Shown piece after piece: positions 43,871 to 52,577 of a DNA stretch of 56,124 bases. This DNA comes from Brevundimonas sp. AAP58 (GTDB lineage: Bacteria; Pseudomonadota; Alphaproteobacteria; Caulobacterales; Caulobacteraceae). Location: the NCBI RefSeq assembly GCF_001295975.1, contig NZ_LJHU01000040.1, positions 1 through 56,124 of the forward strand. The letters are read 5' to 3'. A program made the translations under genes and the position numbers. Below the pieces are notes generated by a model. That model saw nothing but the letters and a program-made list of their open reading frames with translations. It did no database searches and was not told the DNA's origin. Position 1 is the stretch's first letter; each line of letters begins with the position of its first letter.

Positions 43871-44872
43871 ATGACCGAGACCCAGATCCAACCCCAGTCG
43901 ATCAATCTGATCCAGGCCGTCAACCTGGCCATGGACCACGCCATGGCCGCAGATCCGAAGGTCCTCGCCCTGGGCGAGGAGGTGGGCGACCGCGAGGAAG
44001 GCGGGGTGATGGGCGTCACCAAGGGCCTGTCCACCAAATATGGCGATGACCGGGTCAAGTCGACGCCGATCTCCGAGCAGGCGATCATCGGCGCGGCGAT
44101 CGGCGCGGCCATCTGCGGCTACCGCCCGGTCGCCGAGATCATGCTGATGAACTTCGTCACCGTGGCGATGGACATGATCACCAACCATGCCGCCAAGCTG
44201 CGGTTCATGTCCGGCGGCCAGACTCACGTGCCGATCGTCATCCGCACGATGACCGGATCCGGCTTCGGCACCGGCGGCCAGCACAGTGACTATCTCGAAG
44301 CCTGGTTCGCACACACGCCCGGCATCAAGGTCGTCGCCCCCTCGAACCCCAACGACGCCTATGGTCTGATGCGGGCGGCGATCGAGGACGACGATCCGGT
44401 CATCTTCATCGAGAACCTGCCGAGCTACTGGACGCCTTCGGAGGTTACGTTCGAAGCCATCCCGATCGGCAAGGCGCGTGTGGCGCGTGCCGGGACGGAC
44501 GTCACGATCATCACCCATTCCCTGATGGTCGGTCATAGTCTGGTGGCCGCCCAGACGCTGGCCGACGCCGGCATTTCCGTCGAGGTGATCGATCTGCGCA
44601 CCATAGCGCCCTGGGATCGTGAGACGGTGCTGGCGGCGGTGAGGAAGACCGGACGGGCGCTGATCGTCCACGAGGCGGTCCGGGAGTTCGGCATCGGGGC
44701 GGAGATTGCCTCGACGTTGCACGAAGCCCTTTGGGACGAGCTCAAGGGACCGGTGAAGCGTCTCGGTGGTGCCTTCTGTCCCGTCCCCTACTCCAAGCCT
44801 CTTGAGACGGCGTTCGCCCCGTCCGCCGACGACATCGTCGCCACGATCAAGGCAATGGTCGCCGCACACTAG
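43871..44872 (+). CDS. 2-oxoacid dehydrogenase E1 beta subunit
   Basis: A 333-residue E1 beta subunit. Typical blocks are INLIQAVNLAMDHAMAADPK, ALGEEVGDREEGGVMGVTKG, TPISEQAIIGAAIGAA (with the catalytic Glu region), and FGTGGQHSDYLEAWFAHTPG followed by KVVAPSNPNDAYGLM. The C-terminal transketolase-like domain has VEVIDLRTIAPWD. Start: ATG 43871 has GAGGG just upstream and gives the normal N-terminus; ATG 43850 would overlap the alpha gene by 14 bases. A strong hairpin follows the stop. Confidence 0.9.
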   Translation: MTETQIQPQSINLIQAVNLAMDHAMAADPKVLALGEEVGDREEGGVMGVTKGLSTKYGDDRVKSTPISEQAIIGAAIGAAICGYRPVAEIMLMNFVTVAMDMITNHAAKLRFMSGGQTHVPIVIRTMTGSGFGTGGQHSDYLEAWFAHTPGIKVVAPSNPNDAYGLMRAAIEDDDPVIFIENLPSYWTPSEVTFEAIPIGKARVARAGTDVTIITHSLMVGHSLVAAQTLADAGISVEVIDLRTIAPWDRETVLAAVRKTGRALIVHEAVREFGIGAEIASTLHEALWDELKGPVKRLGGAFCPVPYSKPLETAFAPSADDIVATIKAMVAAH

Positions 44873-44879
44873 ACGTCGG

Positions 44880-44911
44880 CAGCCGCAGGACCGTCCGCGG
44901 TTCTGCGGCTG
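44880..44911. terminator. Strong hairpin after E1 beta gene
   Basis: A 14-base stem (one G-T wobble) with a TCCG loop: left arm CAGCCGCAGGACCG, right arm CGGTTCTGCGGCTG. There is no T-run after it, so it may slow transcription or protect the upstream message rather than act as a full terminator. Confidence 0.5.
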
Positions 44912-44955
44912 AGGACTGCGCCCAGAAGCACGGCAGCCACCAAGGAAAAGTCAGC

Positions 44956-45885
44956 ATGGCCAGCAACAAGGTGATCATCACCTGCGCAGTGACCGGGTCG
45001 ATCCATACACCCTCGATGTCCCCGTTCCTTCCGGTCACGGCCGAAGAGATCGCCGAGGCCGCCCTCGGCGCCGCCGAGGCCGGGGCCGCCATCGTCCATC
45101 TGCATGCGCGCGACCCCGTCGACGGTCGTCCGGACCAATCCCCCGAAGCCTTCGAACCGTTCCTGAAAATCATCAAGCAACGCAGCGATGTGGTCGTGAA
45201 CCTGACCACCGGCGGATCGCCCTATATGTCCGTCGAGGAACGGGTGAAGCCGGCCGCCGTCTGGCGGCCCGAAGTCGCCAGCCTGAACATGGGATCGATG
45301 AACTTCGGACTCTTTCCCATGCTGAAGCGGTTCAAGGACTTCAGGCACGAGTGGGAGCCGGCCATGCTGGAGGGCTCGCATGATCTGGTCTTCAGAAACA
45401 GCTTCAAGGACATCCGCTATGCCCTCGAAACGCTGAACGACGCCGGCGCCCGCTACGAGTTCGAATGCTACGACACCAGCCACCTGCACAATCTGCACTA
45501 CTTCTGGACCGAGGGTCTGGTGAAGGCTCCCCTGTTCATCCAGACGGTGTTCGGATTACTGGGCGGCATCGGCCCCCATCCTGAAGAGGTGCTCCACATG
45601 AAGCGGACCGCCGACCGGCTGTTCGGCGACAGCTACAGATGGTCTGTCCTCGGGGCTGGGCGCAGCCAGATGCCCATCGCAGCGATGGGCGCGGCGATGG
45701 GGAGCCATGTGCGCGTGGGCCTGGAAGACTCTCTGTGGATCGGCCAGGGCAGGTTCGCCGAAAGCAATGCCGCCCAGGTCACCCAGGTCCGCAAGATCAT
45801 CGAGGGACTGGGACTGGAGGTCGCGAGCCCTGACGAGGCCCGCGCCCTTCTCGAACTGAAAGGCGCCGACCGCACCGGCTTCTAG
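44956..45885 (+). CDS. Beta-keto acid cleavage enzyme (BKACE, DUF849)
   Basis: A 309-residue TIM-barrel enzyme of the 3-keto-5-aminohexanoate cleavage (Kce/BKACE) family. The zinc ligands H48 and H50 lie in IVHLHARDP; other family blocks are VVNLTTGGSP, YEFECYDTSH, LLGGIGPHPE and VRVGLEDSLW. The known reaction is beta-keto acid plus acetyl-CoA to acetoacetate plus a shorter acyl-CoA. The substrate differs widely between members. The gene comes 83 bases after E1 beta, past the hairpin, and converges on the kinase gene with stops sharing CTAG. Confidence 0.9.
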   Translation: MASNKVIITCAVTGSIHTPSMSPFLPVTAEEIAEAALGAAEAGAAIVHLHARDPVDGRPDQSPEAFEPFLKIIKQRSDVVVNLTTGGSPYMSVEERVKPAAVWRPEVASLNMGSMNFGLFPMLKRFKDFRHEWEPAMLEGSHDLVFRNSFKDIRYALETLNDAGARYEFECYDTSHLHNLHYFWTEGLVKAPLFIQTVFGLLGGIGPHPEEVLHMKRTADRLFGDSYRWSVLGAGRSQMPIAAMGAAMGSHVRVGLEDSLWIGQGRFAESNAAQVTQVRKIIEGLGLEVASPDEARALLELKGADRTGF

Positions 45886-47048
45886 GCGTCCAATGAATCC
45901 AGATCGTCCATGGCCGTGCCCAACCGGGTCACGAACTCCACGGCGGTCGGCCGGGGCTGCATCTCGGGCATTCCAGGCGCCGGGTTCAGAGTGACGGTCC
46001 ACCACGCCATGGCTGGAAGCATCTGTTCGCGGTAGATCGTCCAGGCCTCTTCAAACGGGACCACGGCGCCGCCGTGGCGTCCAAGCTCTTCGAGATAGAG
46101 ATCGATCAGATCGCGTTCCCACGCACGGCGATCGTCGATCGTCAGGGCGGTCCCCAGGGTATAGGAAAGGTCGCGTCCCCAGTGGCCGACGGTCGTGCAT
46201 TGCCAGTCGGACAGGCCCATCTCACCGCTGCCCGCGACGTACCAGTTCTTCAGGTGCACGTCTCCGTGTGTGATCGTCCTGGGCCGTTCGTGCGACCGGG
46301 CCACGGCGCGCTCCGTCGCCTGCCAGACCTCCGGGGCCCGGGCGTGGGTGCGCGCCGGGATCATGCCCTGCCCCGCGTCAAAGCCGGCCTTGGCGCCCTG
46401 GTCGAGACCGAAGCCCTTGGTGCCGTGAAAGAAGTCGTACCAACTCTTAAACCTGTCATGGACCGCGAGGAGTTTCGGATCGGATGCGCCGGCCCCGTGA
46501 AGCGCCGCCAGGGTTCGCATCTGGCTCTCCGCTCTGGCACGGGTCATCGTCGTGGTGTGATCGCAGAACTCGGTGACGGTATCGGAGATGTCCTTAAGCA
46601 TGATCACCGAGTTGTACGCTTCGTTGACCACCGCGAAGACGCCCTCGGTCGCTTCCAGCCTGAGATGGGGTCGAACGTGGTTGTAGAAGGCGACTTCCGC
46701 CTCGAGAGCGCCGACGGGGCCGAGAGAGAACCGGTTGCTGACCCCGAAAGAGGCCTTGCAGAAGATCTTGTCGACCAGGCCAGAGTCCCTGCCGAACTGA
46801 TTGTACTCGACGCTGAGACGCCGGCGGTTGGTCGTGCCGTCATCGACCAGGCCGAATCTGTGCGAAACCACCCGCGCGTCGGGGTCGCGCGAACACAAGG
46901 CGGCCGTCAGCCATTCGTCGGTCACGGCGTCATAGGAGAGGGGCACGTCGGACGCTGTAACAGCCGTTCGATTGGCAGCGACTTCTGCATCGTAGAGCGC
47001 CTGAACGCGCGCGAACATCGCCTGCGGAGTGTCCGTCGTATCGGTCAT
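45882..47048 (-). CDS. Phosphotransferase, APH/ACAD10-11 kinase-like
   Basis: A 388-residue protein-kinase-fold phosphotransferase. The catalytic loop is ITHGDVHLKNWYV (about residue 263) and the metal-binding Asp is in GLSDWQ. The N-terminal half is divergent. Relatives next to acyl-CoA genes include kinases that phosphorylate 4-hydroxyacyl-CoA (ACAD10/11, LvaA), so a 4-hydroxy intermediate is conceivable. It is a single gene with box F 50 bases before its ATG. The stop overlaps the BKACE stop by four bases. Confidence 0.83.
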   Translation of the reverse strand: MTDTTDTPQAMFARVQALYDAEVAANRTAVTASDVPLSYDAVTDEWLTAALCSRDPDARVVSHRFGLVDDGTTNRRRLSVEYNQFGRDSGLVDKIFCKASFGVSNRFSLGPVGALEAEVAFYNHVRPHLRLEATEGVFAVVNEAYNSVIMLKDISDTVTEFCDHTTTMTRARAESQMRTLAALHGAGASDPKLLAVHDRFKSWYDFFHGTKGFGLDQGAKAGFDAGQGMIPARTHARAPEVWQATERAVARSHERPRTITHGDVHLKNWYVAGSGEMGLSDWQCTTVGHWGRDLSYTLGTALTIDDRRAWERDLIDLYLEELGRHGGAVVPFEEAWTIYREQMLPAMAWWTVTLNPAPGMPEMQPRPTAVEFVTRLGTAMDDLDSLDA

Positions 47049-47097
47049 GGTCGCTTCCCTATGGATCGTCGTGATCGCGCCGCAGCGTCACAAACTG

Positions 47098-47111
47098 GTT
47101 CGCATGCTTAC
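47098..47111. promoter_or_regulatory. Inverted-repeat box F before the kinase gene
   Basis: GTTCGC-AT-GCTTAC. The right half-site is perfect; the left has two changes. It lies 50 bases before the minus-strand kinase ATG. Confidence 0.6.
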
Positions 47112-47186
47112 CTAAATAGCTTTTCGGGTTTTGCCAACTCAGGCCGCCCTCTTGATGCGTCGCGAGCGCGGCACGGCGGCGCGGGA

Positions 47187-48221
47187 TCACCGGGTTCTGG
47201 CGGGCGACAACCTGCGCTGCTGTTTGTCCAGCGGCGCGGCCGGATCAAACGCCTGACGGCTCCAGGCTCCGATCGGCATCCCGGTCCACTGCAGGAATGC
47301 TTTGCGCAGGCCGTTCTCTGACTGAAACCCGACGAGGTGGGCGATCTGTTTGGCGCGAAGACCGCCATGTTGCGCCAGGGTCAGCGCATACCGTCGTCTG
47401 AAGTCGTCCAGGGCCGCGCCATAGGTCGTCTGCTCGCCGACGAGTTTGCGTGTGAGTGTGCGCGGGCTGAGCCTGAGCGCGGCCGCCGCGCCAGCCAGCG
47501 TCGGCGTCTGACCCCGAAGCCGAAGGAAATAATCGTACAGGCGAAGCGTGGTCTGACCGATCTGCTGCAGCTCGCGCGGATCGCCGCCGAGTTGATCGAC
47601 CAGGAGCTCCAGAGGTTCGACAGAATGTTGCAGGACCGGAAGGTCGATCGCGCTCGCCGGGCCGACGAGCCTGGCGACCCGATGATTGAACGAGCAGGCC
47701 CCCGGAAAATAGGTCGAGTAGTCCACGCCGCCAATCGGGGCTGAAGGGAGCTGAACCTCGAAGTCCTGGAAGATCCGGCCGGTGATCTCCCTCGCGAACA
47801 CGAAAAAGGCTGCGCTCAGTTCGCTCGCGAGGAGCTCGAAAACGGGCCGCGGAAGCCATGGATAAGGGCACAGGCTGAGCGACCAGGTGGCCCCCGCTCC
47901 AGCATCCTCGAACTCGGCGTCTATGTGGATCAGTTCGCCGGCCGACTCGCCGTAGATCTTCCACAGCTGGAACACCTCACGCAGGGTCGAACAGCTCATC
48001 GTCACATGGCCAAGGACGCCAAGATCGGACAGGTGGCGTCGCGTCCCGACGACCAGCCCGAACTCAGGCGGCGCGATCCGGGCGACATCCATCAGAAAGG
48101 CGGCATAATCCGCGTCGTTGGCCAGATCCGAAGGCATACGCGGGAGCGCGTCCACGGGGAGCAAGGCGGCATAGAGATCCAGCTTTCGTCGCCTGAGCTG
48201 GCGAACGTGGACCGTCTGCAT
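47187..48221 (-). CDS. AraC-family transcriptional regulator
   Basis: A 344-residue regulator. The N-terminal two thirds resemble the arabinose-binding-like domain of OruR/ArgR-type AraC proteins (VARIAPPEFGLVVG, CSTLREVFQLWKIY). The C-terminal DNA-binding pair of helix-turn-helix motifs is AAAALRLSPRTLTRKLVGEQ and LRAKQIAHLVGFQSENGLRK. The ATG at 48221 gives the normal start MQTVHVRQL; the longer frame to 48335 reads across the promoter. It is divergent from the TonB receptor gene. A tandem 16-bp direct repeat spaced 21 bp lies just upstream, as expected for an AraC site. Confidence 0.88.
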   Translation of the reverse strand: MQTVHVRQLRRRKLDLYAALLPVDALPRMPSDLANDADYAAFLMDVARIAPPEFGLVVGTRRHLSDLGVLGHVTMSCSTLREVFQLWKIYGESAGELIHIDAEFEDAGAGATWSLSLCPYPWLPRPVFELLASELSAAFFVFAREITGRIFQDFEVQLPSAPIGGVDYSTYFPGACSFNHRVARLVGPASAIDLPVLQHSVEPLELLVDQLGGDPRELQQIGQTTLRLYDYFLRLRGQTPTLAGAAAALRLSPRTLTRKLVGEQTTYGAALDDFRRRYALTLAQHGGLRAKQIAHLVGFQSENGLRKAFLQWTGMPIGAWSRQAFDPAAPLDKQQRRLSPARTR

Positions 48222-48237
48222 GTCAGCCGCCCTTCGG

Positions 48238-48274
48238 ATGGCGCGATCGGGATGAACTATGGCGCGATCGGGAT
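48238..48274. promoter_or_regulatory. Tandem 16-bp direct repeat, likely AraC-family binding site
   Basis: ATGGCGCGATCGGGAT occurs at 48238-48253 and again, without a mismatch, at 48259-48274. The 21-base period is two helical turns. AraC regulators bind such direct repeats. It lies 17 bases before the AraC gene start and about 90 before the receptor start. Confidence 0.65.
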
Positions 48275-48303
48275 ATGACACCCCGTTGGCCGCGACGCAA
48301 CTA

Positions 48304-48317
48304 GGACGCACGCTTAC
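48304..48317. promoter_or_regulatory. Inverted-repeat box G before the TonB receptor
   Basis: GGACGC-AC-GCTTAC followed by TAA. The right half-site is perfect; the left has two changes. It lies 47 bases before the receptor ATG, so this promoter carries both box G and the AraC-type repeat. Confidence 0.5.
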
Positions 48318-48364
48318 TAACAGGTGAGAGCACACAATGTGCCCGTCGGGAAACGCAGGAGGGA

Positions 48365-50815
48365 ATGATGCGCTTCAAGATTATTCTGTTGAGCAGCGTG
48401 TGCAGCGTACTGGGTGCCGGAGCCGCTGCGGCGCAGTCGCCCCTTCCCACGGATACCAGCCCGCAGGCCGCGCAGGAACCGGACAGAACATCTTCGGTCG
48501 ATGACATCATCGTCACTGCACAGCGTCGCGACACATCGCTGGCCCGCACGCCTGTCGCTGTCGCTGTCGTCTCGGCGGAAACCCTTCAGAGAGCCAACAT
48601 TACGTCCGAGTCGGACCTGCGCCAGGCGACGCCGGGCCTTCAGGTGCGCGCGGGCCAGAGCTCCAACCAACTGAACTTCTCGCTGCGGGGGCAGTCGCAG
48701 GATCCCTATTCGAACACCCGCCCCGGCGTTCTGGCCTACCTCAACGAGGTCCAGATCAGCGGCTCGGCCGGCGCGTCCACCTTCTACGACCTCCAGTCGC
48801 TTCAGGTCCTGAAAGGACCCCAGGGCACGCTGTTCGGACGGAGCGCGACGGGCGGGGCACTGCTGTTCACGACGGTCCGGCCCAGCGAGGAGTTCGGGGG
48901 CTATCTCAGCGCCCTGGGCGGCAACTACGGAACCTACAAGCTCGAAGGGGCGGTCAATGTGCCGCTGGCCGGTGACCAAGCCATGTTGCGCGTCGCGGCG
49001 TTCGCGCGCGGACGCGATGGTTTCCAGGACAACCTGTTCGATGGCGGCACGGAAGGCGATCAGGAGCAGTTCGGCATCCGACCCAGCCTGACGCTGCAGT
49101 TCGGCAACAGCTTTCGCAACGACCTTGTCGTCGACTACTACAAGTCCAGCAGCGAAAACACGGTCGGAATCATCTCGGGCCTCCTGCCGTTCACCGGCGG
49201 CGCCGGCGCTCCTTTTGTGCCGACCGAGTTCCTCTACGCCGGCAATCGCACACCGACGGCCTTCTTCACCGGCGTCTGCACGATCCAGGCGTTCGCCGGT
49301 GTCGCCGCCCCCTGCCCGCCTCCGGTGATCCCGGGCCTGACAGACTTCTACAACGGGTATTTCTCCGACGCTCGCCGACCGAGCAGCCTGACGCAGGCGC
49401 TCGCCGAGCAGCAGGCGAGAGACCCCTTCACCATCAACAGCGATGGCGCGAACCGGGCCGAACAAGACAATCTCGTCGTGACCAACACGTCGACGCTCGA
49501 CCTCGGACCCAATGCGACGATCAAGAACATCTTCGGCTACGCCGACATCAGCGGCTTCACCAATACGGACGCGGACGGGACCGCCTTCGGGATCGCGCAA
49601 ACCAACAACCGGGGAGCCCCTCGGCGCGGCACACAGCAGGACATCACCCAGATCTCGAACGAGCTCCAGCTGGTCGGCACCGCCTTCGACACCAGCCTGG
49701 ACTATGTGATCGGCGCCTTCATCTCCAGCGAGGAGCAGGAGATGCGGCAGCCGAGCTTCCTGTTCGACATCCTGTTTGGTGGCATCGATCAGGTGAACCA
49801 CGGAACGGTCAGCAACGACACCGCAGCGATCTACGCTCAAGGCACCTATGGCTTTGGCGACAGTGGCTTCTCCGTGACGGCTGGAGGGCGCTACACCAGC
49901 GAGGAAGTCCGGAAGCAGGTGGCCGAGGACGACACCTTCCGCCTCGCGCTCGGCAATCCCGCCCCGGCGGGCTTTGACTACGACCAGAGCCGGATGTTTG
50001 AAAAGTTCAGCTACACGCTCGGCGTGCAGTATCAGGCCACCGACGATCTGCTTTTGTACGCAACCCACCGACAGGCCTACAAGAGCGGCGGCTTCAACAT
50101 CACCGTCGCGCCGATCGTGGGCGGCGCCGATATCGGCGGCGACGGCTATGGAGCCGAAGGCGTGTCGGACGTCGAGGCGGGCGCGAAGTACAACGGCTCA
50201 CTCGGCGACATGCCGTTCCGGGTGAATTTCGCGGCTTTCTACAACTGGGTCGAAGACCGGCAGAGTGCGGGTTTCGGGGTGGTCAACGGCGGTCCTGCGT
50301 CGGTGACGGTGAACGTTCCTGAAGCGGAGATCTACGGGTTCGAGCTCGATGGTCAACTGGGCCTGACCGACGACCTGACGATCGGCGGCAACTTCAACTA
50401 CACCAATGCGGAGTTCACCGACGGGGACGTGTTCCTGCTGGGATCGGCCGTGCAGTACGACCAGGTGCCCGACACGCCCGAACGAAGCGCAGCCGCCTTC
50501 GTCGACTACACCGTTCCGCTGGGCGCAGCCTATACGCTCCGTCTCCACGCCGACGTCTACTATCAGTCCGAAAGCACAATCTCGCCTCGATCCCTGAACA
50601 ATGCTGGCACAACGCTTCCTGACTACACCCTGGCCAACTTCCGGTTCGGTATCGAGGACGAGGCACGCGGGATCGAGCTCACGGCAAATCTGAAGAACGC
50701 CTTCGACGAGGTCTATTACGCCGGCGGCCTTCAGACGGGTGAGATCTATCAGATCAACACCCTCATCCCCGGCGATCCCCGCACCTACACGGTCGAGCTT
50801 CGCTACACCTTCTGA
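48365..50815 (+). CDS. TonB-dependent outer-membrane receptor
   Basis: An 816-residue receptor. A signal peptide (FKIILLSSVCSVLGAGAAAAQ) is cut at about residue 24. A TonB-box-like DDIIVTAQRR precedes the plug domain (about 50-165) with VLKGPQGTLFGRSATGGAL. The rest is a beta barrel closing with TYTVELRYTF, the outer-membrane sorting phenylalanine. Such large receptors in alphaproteobacteria import hydrophobic or aromatic nutrients as well as iron complexes; the setting favours the island's own growth substrate. GGAGGG precedes a double ATG (48365/48368). A clear terminator follows the stop. Confidence 0.93.
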   Translation: MMRFKIILLSSVCSVLGAGAAAAQSPLPTDTSPQAAQEPDRTSSVDDIIVTAQRRDTSLARTPVAVAVVSAETLQRANITSESDLRQATPGLQVRAGQSSNQLNFSLRGQSQDPYSNTRPGVLAYLNEVQISGSAGASTFYDLQSLQVLKGPQGTLFGRSATGGALLFTTVRPSEEFGGYLSALGGNYGTYKLEGAVNVPLAGDQAMLRVAAFARGRDGFQDNLFDGGTEGDQEQFGIRPSLTLQFGNSFRNDLVVDYYKSSSENTVGIISGLLPFTGGAGAPFVPTEFLYAGNRTPTAFFTGVCTIQAFAGVAAPCPPPVIPGLTDFYNGYFSDARRPSSLTQALAEQQARDPFTINSDGANRAEQDNLVVTNTSTLDLGPNATIKNIFGYADISGFTNTDADGTAFGIAQTNNRGAPRRGTQQDITQISNELQLVGTAFDTSLDYVIGAFISSEEQEMRQPSFLFDILFGGIDQVNHGTVSNDTAAIYAQGTYGFGDSGFSVTAGGRYTSEEVRKQVAEDDTFRLALGNPAPAGFDYDQSRMFEKFSYTLGVQYQATDDLLLYATHRQAYKSGGFNITVAPIVGGADIGGDGYGAEGVSDVEAGAKYNGSLGDMPFRVNFAAFYNWVEDRQSAGFGVVNGGPASVTVNVPEAEIYGFELDGQLGLTDDLTIGGNFNYTNAEFTDGDVFLLGSAVQYDQVPDTPERSAAAFVDYTVPLGAAYTLRLHADVYYQSESTISPRSLNNAGTTLPDYTLANFRFGIEDEARGIELTANLKNAFDEVYYAGGLQTGEIYQINTLIPGDPRTYTVELRYTF

Positions 50816-50836
50816 CGCTGTTTCCTTCCTGAACCT

Positions 50837-50875
50837 CGGGCGGCCGCCGGTGACCGGTTGCCGCCCGATTTTTTT
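50837..50875 (+). terminator. Intrinsic terminator after TonB receptor gene
   Basis: The arms CGGGCGGC (50837-50844) and GCCGCCCG (50860-50867) form a GC-rich stem, with a further CCGG pairing inside, followed by A and seven T. It ends the receptor transcript 15 bases before the next ATG, so the membrane protein needs read-through or its own promoter. Confidence 0.85.
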
Positions 50876-50889
50876 GGGGTCTGTCCGCT

Positions 50890-51648
50890 ATGTCGTCGAC
50901 CGATATCAATCCCGCCATCACGCGCGTCTTTCTGTGGTCGGGCGTGGCCGTCATCTTCGCCCTGCTCTTCGCGCAGGGTTATCTGATGCGGTTTATTCCA
51001 CCGCCGTCGCCCGCCCTGTCCGCCGAAGCGCTGGCCCGCATCTTCATCGACAACAAGACCGGCATTCAGATCGGGACCCTGATCCAGTGCATCTTCTGGT
51101 CCTTCTGGAACACCTGGGCGATCGCCATCGCCATGTTCATCCGCAAGATGGAGAAGGGCGCTCCCATTCTCACCTACGCCTCGATCGCGAACATCGGCGG
51201 CGGCTATGTGTTCTTCATCCTGATCCCAATGACCTGGGCGGTCATCGCGTTCCGCGCGGAGACGCTCGACCCGAGCATCATCCAGGTGATGAACGACTGG
51301 GTCTGGTTCGACTGGCTGTTCACCTGGCCGCCCTTCGCCGTATGGATGGTGATCATCGCCACCGCGGTGTTCAACGACCACAACACGCCGCGGATCTTCC
51401 CGCGATGGGTCGGCTACTACAACATCTGGAGTGCCCTCCTGATCTTCCCGGCGGGCCTGATCGCCTTCTTCAAGACCGGGCCGTTCGCCTATGACGGCTT
51501 CATCTCGTTCTGGTTCGCGGTTGCCGTCTTCTTTGGATGGATGGTTACGATGACCGTCGTCACTTTCCGCGCCGTCGCTGTCGAGGAGCGCCGCCAGCGT
51601 CGTGAGGCGGCAGGCGTAGCCTCGCCCCGGATCCAGCCGGTTCAATAG
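50890..51648 (+). CDS. Polytopic membrane protein, paralogue 2 of 3
   Basis: A 252-residue membrane protein with about six hydrophobic segments. It is clearly related to the protein at 30172: IFPRWVGYYNIWSALLIFP, IAFFKTGPFAYDGFISFW, and an early FIPPPSPALSAEALA; also WSFWNTWAIAIAMFIRKMEK matches WSFWALWVTPIIIYIRRMER. No named family is recognised. It lies just past the receptor terminator and before a large hairpin that separates it from the convergent SDR gene. Duplication within one catabolic island suggests a function tied to it, such as substrate transport or membrane redox support. Confidence 0.78.
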   Translation: MSSTDINPAITRVFLWSGVAVIFALLFAQGYLMRFIPPPSPALSAEALARIFIDNKTGIQIGTLIQCIFWSFWNTWAIAIAMFIRKMEKGAPILTYASIANIGGGYVFFILIPMTWAVIAFRAETLDPSIIQVMNDWVWFDWLFTWPPFAVWMVIIATAVFNDHNTPRIFPRWVGYYNIWSALLIFPAGLIAFFKTGPFAYDGFISFWFAVAVFFGWMVTMTVVTFRAVAVEERRQRREAAGVASPRIQPVQ

Positions 51649-51665
51649 GTCTGGCTCACGGATTG

Positions 51666-51709
51666 AAGACCGGCCCCCGGATGCCGTCGCATCCGGGGGC
51701 CGTGGTCTT
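51666..51709. terminator. Bidirectional hairpin between convergent genes
   Basis: A perfect 13-base stem (GGCCCCCGGATGC at 51672-51684, its complement at 51689-51701, loop CGTC) is extended by AAGACC/GGTCTT with a two-base bulge. It lies 17 bases after the membrane protein stop and 12 from the SDR stop, so it can serve both strands. T-runs are poor. Confidence 0.65.
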
Positions 51710-51721
51710 GAAAGCCTTCGC

Positions 51722-52558
51722 TCAGCGAGCGAGCATCGAGCGGAAGACCGCGTCAAACCCCCGGTCGGGCAGCAGCCGCGAAAGGCCCACGACCGCCTTG
51801 GCGTCCATGCCGATCCGATACCGCGTCTTGGGTCGACGCGCGAAGGCCGCGCCCTCGATCACGTCAGCTGCGGTCTCCACGCTGACCCCGCCGGTGGACT
51901 CGCGCTCGATCATGCGCGCGAAACGCTCGTACAGATCCCCGTAGGCTGCGCGATGCTCGGCTGGCAGCGCGTCTGCGCCTGCGCGTGAGCCCGTCACGGT
52001 TCCCGCGACCATATTGGTCCGGACCACACCCGGCTCGATCAGGATGATGTCGAGGCCCTGCCCGTGGGTCTCGCGTCGCGTCGCGTCCACGATCGCCTCG
52101 ATGGCGTGTTTGGATGCGCAATAGGCCGACAACATCGGCCCGGCCACCTTGCCCCAGAGGGAAGAGAACAGGACGATCCGACCGCCGTGACCGCGCAGGC
52201 GCGGCAGGGCCTTCCTCAGGATCCGGGCCGTTCCGAGGGTGTTGATATTCAGCACTCGCTCGAGAGACGCGATCGACTCGACTTCCAGCGCCCCCGACGG
52301 CGAGACGCCGGCGCAATGGATGATCAGGTCCAGGGGAACACCGTCCAGCAGGCGATCGATGGCGTCGAACGTCGTCTCGACGGATTGATCCGACCCGACA
52401 TCCAGCGTCAGAAGCGTCACGTTCGGATAGGCCGCCAGGACATCGGTGTCCTCGCCTGGCAGAACAGTCGCGAAGACGCGGTCGCCTCGCCCTCCTGCCC
52501 GCCGCGCCAGCTCCTGGCCCATACCGTGGCCCGCGCCGGTGATCATCATGGTGCGCAT
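51722..52558 (-). CDS. Short-chain dehydrogenase/reductase
   Basis: A 278-residue classical SDR. TGAGHGMGQE is at residues 7-16, the NAG-like block is HCAGVSP (about 81), and the active site is Y146-xxx-K150 (SAYCASKHAIEA). It resembles retinol dehydrogenase-like members with a longer C-terminus that may touch the membrane. It oxidises or reduces an alcohol/ketone of unknown kind. It is last in the reverse operon after the oxidase-like subunits, 19 bases past the membrane protein gene. Confidence 0.86.
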   Translation of the reverse strand: MRTMMITGAGHGMGQELARRAGGRGDRVFATVLPGEDTDVLAAYPNVTLLTLDVGSDQSVETTFDAIDRLLDGVPLDLIIHCAGVSPSGALEVESIASLERVLNINTLGTARILRKALPRLRGHGGRIVLFSSLWGKVAGPMLSAYCASKHAIEAIVDATRRETHGQGLDIILIEPGVVRTNMVAGTVTGSRAGADALPAEHRAAYGDLYERFARMIERESTGGVSVETAADVIEGAAFARRPKTRYRIGMDAKAVVGLSRLLPDRGFDAVFRSMLAR

Positions 52559-52577
52559 GCGTCGTGCCTCTTCTCGC

